Translations under genes and position numbers: made by a program | Shown: piece by piece, positions 57,786 to 64,000 of the stretch | Layout of the letters: the number at the start of each line of letters is the position of its first letter | Numbering within the stretch: the stretch's first letter is position 1 | The notes under the pieces: generated by a model | Told to the model about the DNA's origin: nothing | Seen by the model: the letters and a program-made list of their open reading frames with translations, nothing else | Database searches by the model: none | NCBI GenBank assembly: GCA_963514095.1 | Contig: OY741273.1 | Coordinates: forward strand, 19,836,546 to 19,900,545 | Length of the DNA stretch: 64,000 bases | Direction of reading: 5' to 3' | Source of the DNA: Eutrigla gurnardus | Taxonomy: Eukaryota; Chordata; Actinopteri; Perciformes; Triglidae

Positions 57786-60700
57786 GTAGGAGCCAAATGA
57801 AACAAAAGGTCAATTAACCGACTCGTCAATCCATTGAAATTATCAGTAAATGATTGGCTGATGGGTTCTGTTTTATATCATTTCAAATCAAGGGCAGGTT
57901 TGGATTGACAGTTTAATCAATATAATATTGTCAGATCAATCAAGAATGAAAATATAGACTTGTTAGTACCCCCTGAATATTGATGATGGATTATATACTG
58001 TGTGATACCTGAGTGAGACACATGTATGGACCTGTCTCCATGTGGTGGGTTGATTTATTTAAGGACTTAACGGTGTGACCCAAACGACTTGACCTTACAC
58101 GGGACTGTGTCGCTTTTCACACCCATCAGCAACACATTCAGCAGTACAGCACCAACATGGTTATTGGTCTTTTGGACGAATTAAGGGGGTCCTTGGCCTC
58201 AACTGAGTGTTTTATTAGCTCATAGCAGGCATATACGATGACTACCACGGCCTTGGAAAATCAGTTTTGAAAAGGTTGCTTTGTTGGAATGTTGTTAATA
58301 GTCAAAAATGTGTATTTGGACATCCCTTAGTGTTACTGACAGATAACCTCGGGTCAGACTCACGCAATCAACGCTGGTACTGAAAGGCCACACAGTCAAG
58401 CGCTATTTATCTAGTTTGCTTTGCTCTGGTAATTATTTCCTGTTGATCATTTAATCTAGCCTTGAAAGACATCTGAAAACAGGAATGGTTTTAAATAATT
58501 GCAAATGAGAAAACAGTGAGTGGTAAAATAACATCTCTCTCACTGACTCTGAGACATGATATTCTCTTCATGTTGAATGTTGTCTTGTCAAACCAACACT
58601 AATATGTATAATTTTTTATGTAGTATCGATTCAATTTCATTCAGAACATGGACTTTGAGCATCTTTTTTGAATGCCAGTTGCAGGAAGCAGATGTTACAG
58701 TTATCTATATTCAGGTTGACATCATGTACTGTTTAGCATTTATTTCTTCAAAGTGATTTTCCTCAGATGTTGCTCTCATGTTCTTTCATTGGTTCAATAC
58801 TTCAATACACTATCATTCAAAATGGCAATCTTGTCATTGCGAGTTAAGGAAAAGTACATGGATATATATAGTATTGTATTTTTTTCTCCTTTCCCTTTTG
58901 CATACTTTTGAAAATGTGGGCACGGAATCCTCGTTAGTCGGCTGTTGGATGTTTTTTGGCCATGACAGATGAAATATGTTTTATTGTACATTAGACTTCA
59001 ATAGTAACTGGCTGAGCTCTGCTCAAACTTAGCCGGGAACTTGAAACATCTCAGGTGAGAAAAGAGGGAAAAAGATATCTCCCTCTGTCAAGCTTTCACA
59101 ACTCGGCTACAAAGTGAGAGAAAAATTCACCGAGACCTCACACAGGTTCTCCTGGAAAACTTTCAAACTTTTTTTGAACAAAGAGTTCAAAAAGTGCTGT
59201 GATCGGTGCCTTGCAATCAGCTAAAATGATGTATAATTAAGTCGTTTAGTATGCACTGAAGCATAATATTATAATGCATGGTTTTATGGTTGCACTGGTG
59301 CATTCTTACATGTTTATTCTAGTAATTGTTTTCCCACTATGTTCTTCCATTATGGACATTAATTAAATTAGTAATAAATAATAATAAATCCCTACCTTAC
59401 CTATGTCAACATGTCATGAAGACAGTGAACAATTACACAACACATGGGATGTCGGCTGTTTTATTTGTTTATTTGTTTTCTTGACATATTTGATATATTC
59501 TGTTACCAAATGGCTTGAAAAATAGGGCCTAGCTGCAGTAAACAGGACAAAAAACAACAACCCGGGGACGATGCCCCCAGAGCCCCCGAGGCTTGCACTG
59601 AACACCGAATGTTAACACCGTCCGACTCCTCCGCTGAAGCCGCTTTTTTTTCTTCTTCATCCTGTGCGTCTCACACCTGTCTGAGATCACAACATGTCAT
59701 CTGCTGAGCCGTTCAACACTGCAGTCCGGCAGATGGTGAGCTGATGACTGTTCATAATGGGGAAAATTATCGTTAAATCACTGATTATAGAACATTAGAT
59801 TGGCTTTCATAACTATCAGGGGAACCCGAGTCGTTATTTGATGTCATACGGATACGGAGCAGAGCACCCCTGTTCAAATTCATTTCATGGAGACCAAGCA
59901 CCCTGCAGCCCTCCATCAAATGGAGGCCACATCCTCAGTCGGAGTTCCCTTGCAAAAACTGATACCTCTGGTTTTATTTATTTATCATATGCCCTCAAGG
60001 GCATAGCAACCACCCCAGTGTTGGTTTGTGCATTTTAAAAGGGGGGGTTGGTTTTTTTTGTGGTTGAACTCCTGTCCTCTCATATCTCTGGATATTCTTC
60101 TATGTCTGACCCAACGCTCGACATCTCCGACCCGGCCTGTAAGAGCCTGAGGGCTGGAGCTGCTCTCTAGTGTCCTGTCCTGCCCCCTCGGTCTCCTCAG
60201 AAAGATCAACCACACTCAGACTGACCTCCATCTTCTGTCCTTCAAAACCAGGACAACGCTTCACGTCTCCCTCAGTCATGTCAGCGTCACTGTCCCGTCC
60301 TGTCGTCTGCTTCGACTCATTAAAAGAGCTTTAAATAGGATTCATCACAGCTGCTGTGGGATTTAACCGTTTTTTTTTTTTTTTAAGACTTGTGATCCAT
60401 TTAAAACACATAATTCTCACCGATTTTGATTGTTTTTCCTGAGCATTATTACATGATTATGCATTATTATCACTTTCTTTTTAAATGTGTGCAGTTGTCA
60501 TTATCGTTAATGCAGTTGCTGAAATGCATGCATTTATTTGTATCTTCCTCACATTGCCTGGTAATTTATCTTGAGAGCAACCTCTTAATCTCCTTCATTT
60601 CTTCCACCACCTGCTCCTCTATTCCCCACTCCATCTTTTCAATAAATAGGGGTAGACGTGGCTGTCGAGCCTTAAACAACATGCTGCTTTCCCTCAGAAT

Positions 60701-62742
60701 ATTGAAATAATGAAGCCGAAGCAAGGGGAGAGGAGGCTATAGTTAACCCCTTGCAAGTAGTTTCTGTAGTGGTATCTTAACTTTTTCTTCCTTCTTTGAT
60801 TTTTTAATCAAATGGTGTGCCGCGTAACTCATGGGGATTATAAATGAGCAAAATGAACACTGCAATAACACCACATGAGGCGACATAACTTGACCGACAT
60901 CTACAGAAATGTTCGATCATGAAACTAGCTCCAAAATGTAAATGGAAGCAACTTGACCAGTTTGGAGATCGAAGTGCTTTCAGGGATCCTAAAGGAAAAT
61001 CAATCGTTTTTAACGGCATTGCCGGTGGAATTATGGGACCCGCTAAAGCCGAGGAATGAGCAAAAAAATAAGGAGTGCTATTAATTCTGTCACCGGAGGG
61101 TCTTTCTGCCACTGAAGAAATGCCTCCATGTGAAAAACTCTCTCACCACAGCAGGGCGATCGATGACTGCAACAGGAGGGCCACGCATAATTTAAGCTCT
61201 TTTGCAGTTTGAGATTTTTCTGGTGACATTCAATGGTGATATCGATAGCCTATATGGACACATTTACCTACAAATATATTCAAGCCAATAATTCAATCAG
61301 GGTCTTAACAGTAATGACATTAACAATCATTTAGTGAAAAACAAAGGCTTTGTTAGCAGCAGACCAATTGCTCTTGACGACTACAACACGGCTGGAACAA
61401 TCGCTTGTACTCATTCATCCAACTATCGACCGCTCCACTGACTGTCCACCTCGGTGAAAAGGAGCAAAGAGAGGGGAGGAGACGAGGAGAGGCTCCGTCG
61501 GTTAAGGTTTTGTCTGCCATCGACTGGGTGTGAATTGGATTCAGCCCCGACTTAAGTGGCTGTGTCGTAAATCACCAGGACATAGCCACCCACGGCATTG
61601 GAGCGGGGATATATGGGGCGGCGTTTGAGATGTACGGAGTTGTAGGAAGATAAAACAACGAACCGTATTGTGATAAAATGCCGGACGCCAGCTATAAATG
61701 TAATTTAGAGTGTGAGATCCCAAAGAGGGGGGTGGATAGAGGACGTGGCGGAGAGACAGGGACTGGTCACAGGTAAAGAATCGGGGCTCAGAGAGATAAA
61801 AGACAGCTTAGAGACAAGCAGCAGGAGAGATGCCATGCTGTTCCATCCGACCAGACTGAGGAGAGCACTGACTGTTAATCACATAGTGTTTTTTTTTTTT
61901 TTTTTCATGGGGACGGCGTTTGTGTGTGTGTATGCCTTCTGACCTGACTGCTGGAGGACACAAAATCCATTTCTCACTGTTTGTTTGCATGCTGGGATTT
62001 AGACTCGACTCGCTGAAGCATTATCTGCTTTTTAGATCCTTTGACCTTAATGTGCTAAGATTAGATGTTAAACTGTTATTTTGCTGCCAGTTAGTGATGC
62101 AGATTCTCAATCTAAGCCGTATAGAAATGTGTCATTTTCAGCTTAAATATGCAGGCACGCAAAATATAAATCGACTAGAATTGCGGCGCGATGATTGTGT
62201 CTCAGTCCTGTTGCAGTTTACGAAAGTTTTAAAAGTTTCAGTTCATCCTCGAGTCCAATTTGATTTGTGCCAAAATGCTATTCAGGTGTTCACATCCACG
62301 AGAATGGGGCGGGCGTGAGGTCCGAGTGACCTCGACCTTTGACGTTCATCCTCGAGACGCGTTTGACAACTTTGAATAAATTCCATCCAGACGTTCGTGA
62401 GATATTACGTAAGGGAATGGGTAACACGGAAAACATAAGGCCCCTGGCCACGGCTGTCGCCTGCACGGAGTTATAAAAATAGACATAAACGCACCTATCC
62501 CCCCCCCCCCCCTCCCCAACGCCCTGCTTTAACACGAAGTAAAGAGGAGGCTTTAAGGCGAGAGCAGTTCCTCTGCTCTTGACAGCTCTCAAAAGGAGAG
62601 ATGTTTGCTATGCACGCCGAACTGCCAGTGGGTGTTTATAGTTGCGCTCTGTCTTCTCCTCGGCGCCATCTATATTCCTGACAAGTTTCAAAAACAGTTT
62701 CAAACTCAATGAATGCAAAGGCACCAGTGGGTTTTAGTAGTA

Positions 62743-62745
<3 letters not shown>
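57786..62745. other. Non-coding stretch of 5 kb, no gene seen
   Basis: T runs at 60371-60384 and 61888-61905, a C run at 62500-62511, and an 18-bp near-palindrome TATGCCCTCAAGGGCATA at 59989-60006. A donor-like ACAG/GTAAAG at 61773 follows purine-rich sequence with no acceptor. A 132-codon plus-strand frame at 61920-62318 shows no recognised domain. Confidence 0.5.

Positions 62746-62821
<76 letters not shown>
62746..62821. repeat. Pure (CT)37 microsatellite
   Basis: About 75 uninterrupted bases of CT, the complement of the GA tract at 47.5 kb and likewise a triplex-capable mirror repeat. Confidence 0.98.
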
Positions 62822-62824
<3 letters not shown>

Positions 62825-63229
62825 TGCCCTCCTCCTCCCACAATTCTCTCGTCTCCACTTCAACACAAAGTCATTCAGTCTCCAGAGTTTGTATTCACCT
62901 TCACTCTGAAAGGAGTGCTGTGAGAGTTGTGCATTTTTCTTTTTCTTTTTTTTGTTTTTTTACCCCTCACAAGAGATGGAGGCATTCCAGCGTGGCGCTT
63001 GACTTTCATTACTCATCCTCCACACACAGATACACTAACAGCTGTTGACGATAAACAAGCCATTGACAAAATTGGCTGCGATTCAGTCCATCTTGCGGAC
63101 CTTGTTTCCTGCCTTTTGGAGTTTTCAATAAATGTATGCAATATCGTCCGTGATGATAAGTCCCTATATATCCCTGGTCATCCAGCATGAAGATGTTCAC
63201 AGCCATATCTGTTAATATGCCCAGGCTCC
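62822..63229. other. Non-coding stretch, nothing recognised
   Basis: Pyrimidine-rich near 62935-62962; otherwise unremarkable. Confidence 0.5.
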
Positions 63230-63480
63230 TTTCACCTCATTTCAGGCCTGACCGGGTCGCCTCTCCCGCGCTGCCATGCCAGACTGAGCTGGCTCATACA
63301 CTATCTCAGCCTGGCATGAACCAGCCCCTGTCAGCCTCCGCTCCTACAGGAGGAATCAGCTAATTAGACCGAAACTGAAGAGACAAAGACCCGCTGGATT
63401 GGAAGGGCTGCAATAGAACCAGCTGTCTTGTCCCCATCATCCATATTTACTCATTAATGCCTTTCACCCTCATCCTACCA
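63230..63480. promoter_or_regulatory. Possible conserved non-coding element
   Basis: GC-balanced sequence with an inverted pair, CCATGCCAGACTGAG (63273-63287) and CTCAGCCTGGCATG (63305-63318), and GGAATCAGCTAATTAGACCG (63352-63371). Free of simple repeats and coding signal. Confidence 0.25.
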
Positions 63481-63509
63481 ACCAGGGTCCCTTCAGACCC
63501 CAGCGGTAT

Positions 63510-63850
63510 ACGTCTTAGTCATATCTCACAGGTGATTTATTCGTCATATGCTGGTCAATTATGACTTTGTATCATTGTATGCAGATTTAATTACCACAAT
63601 TTGATATACCAATGTAGCGGGGTCCTGGGGGTCAAAAGCAACCTATTGACCAATATGCAAACGAACTTCCCCGAAATAATGAGATCATGGGTTTTCTTCT
63701 TCAAATTAAATGAATGACATACCAAATAATGTTTTGAGAAGAAATCAGTTTTGCTTTGATGCTTTTTGGGGCTCTGTCTCATGGTCTGCTCCCCCCTGGG
63801 CCCAATAGGTGGATCTTTAAATGCAAATGAGTGGTATTTATCACACTACT
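63510..63850. promoter_or_regulatory. Possible conserved non-coding element with octamer
   Basis: Contains an exact octamer ATGCAAAT (63821-63828), GATTTAATTACCAC and CAATTATGACTTTG. Repeat-free. A strong POU-factor site in such context is suggestive only. Confidence 0.22.
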
Positions 63851-64000
63851 GAACGGTTGTGCTCTGAGCACATGCACAGACCGGTAACAACCCAAATCAA
63901 GGACCATACAAGTGGTTTTGCATGTTTTAATTGCAGCCATGTTTTAGCTTTTGTGCTATGTTGCCAAAATTATTTTGCTAAATGTTCAGGTACCTCACCC
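63851..64000. other. Non-coding right edge
   Basis: Nothing recognised in the last 150 bases. Confidence 0.5.

Noticed and set aside
59040..59066. CATCTCAG/GTGAGAA as a zero-length exon
   Set aside because: Good donor but no pyrimidine tract upstream.
59486..59510. Sequence resembling mature miR-190 (TGACATATTTGATATATTCTG)
   Set aside because: The seed is changed at two positions and no pairing arm is evident nearby.

Overview
This window reads as non-coding nuclear DNA from a ray-finned (probably percomorph) fish. The evidence is the mix of repeats: very many long CA/TG, GA/CT and triplet microsatellites, teleost-type hAT elements with 8-bp target duplications, L2-type LINE tails, a tRNA-derived SINE with a fish-type 3' body, and several interspersed repeats I know from fish genomes. 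I found no convincing host protein-coding gene. The longest open frames (about 140 codons) are what chance and repeats would give, and they match no protein I recognise. No rRNA, tRNA, known microRNA or CRISPR array was seen.

Layout. 1-9 kb is plain AT-rich sequence with a tRNA-derived SINE (5756-6004) and a possible 18-nt microexon (6622-6639). 9-15 kb has three large microsatellites, a CpG-containing stretch with a CCAAT box and a short ORF in good Kozak context (12.7-13.07 kb), a family of inverted ATGTTCCCCGG repeats (13.97-14.27 kb) and a hAT remnant (15.07-15.75 kb). 17-21 kb has conserved-looking sequence, a LINE 3' tail, a recursive-splice-like site (19687/19688) and a broken LINE reverse transcriptase (20.4-20.64 kb). 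25.8-26.1 kb has a possible phase-symmetric 102-nt exon inside conserved-looking sequence. 26.7-32.5 kb is a repeat cluster: two related unclassified repeats, a nested set of small elements, and an antisense L2 tail holding a 35-bp near-perfect hairpin. 38-44 kb holds a complete non-autonomous hAT element, another fish repeat and a TTAA-type MITE. 47.5-49.9 kb has a pure GA tract, a hAT fragment and a 661-bp internally deleted hAT element that still encodes its DNA-binding zinc finger. 49.9-64 kb is mostly unremarkable, with a second recursive-splice-like site (54258/54259), microsatellites and some conserved-looking blocks.

How it may work together. The two best zero-length-exon motifs (pyrimidine tract, AG, then GTAAGT or GTAAGA) lie on the same strand about 34.6 kb apart. 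With no exons in 64 kb, the simplest model is that the window lies inside one very long plus-strand intron, as in large neuronal or adhesion genes of vertebrates, with scattered possible enhancers. This is inference: I cannot name the host gene, and an intergenic desert remains possible.
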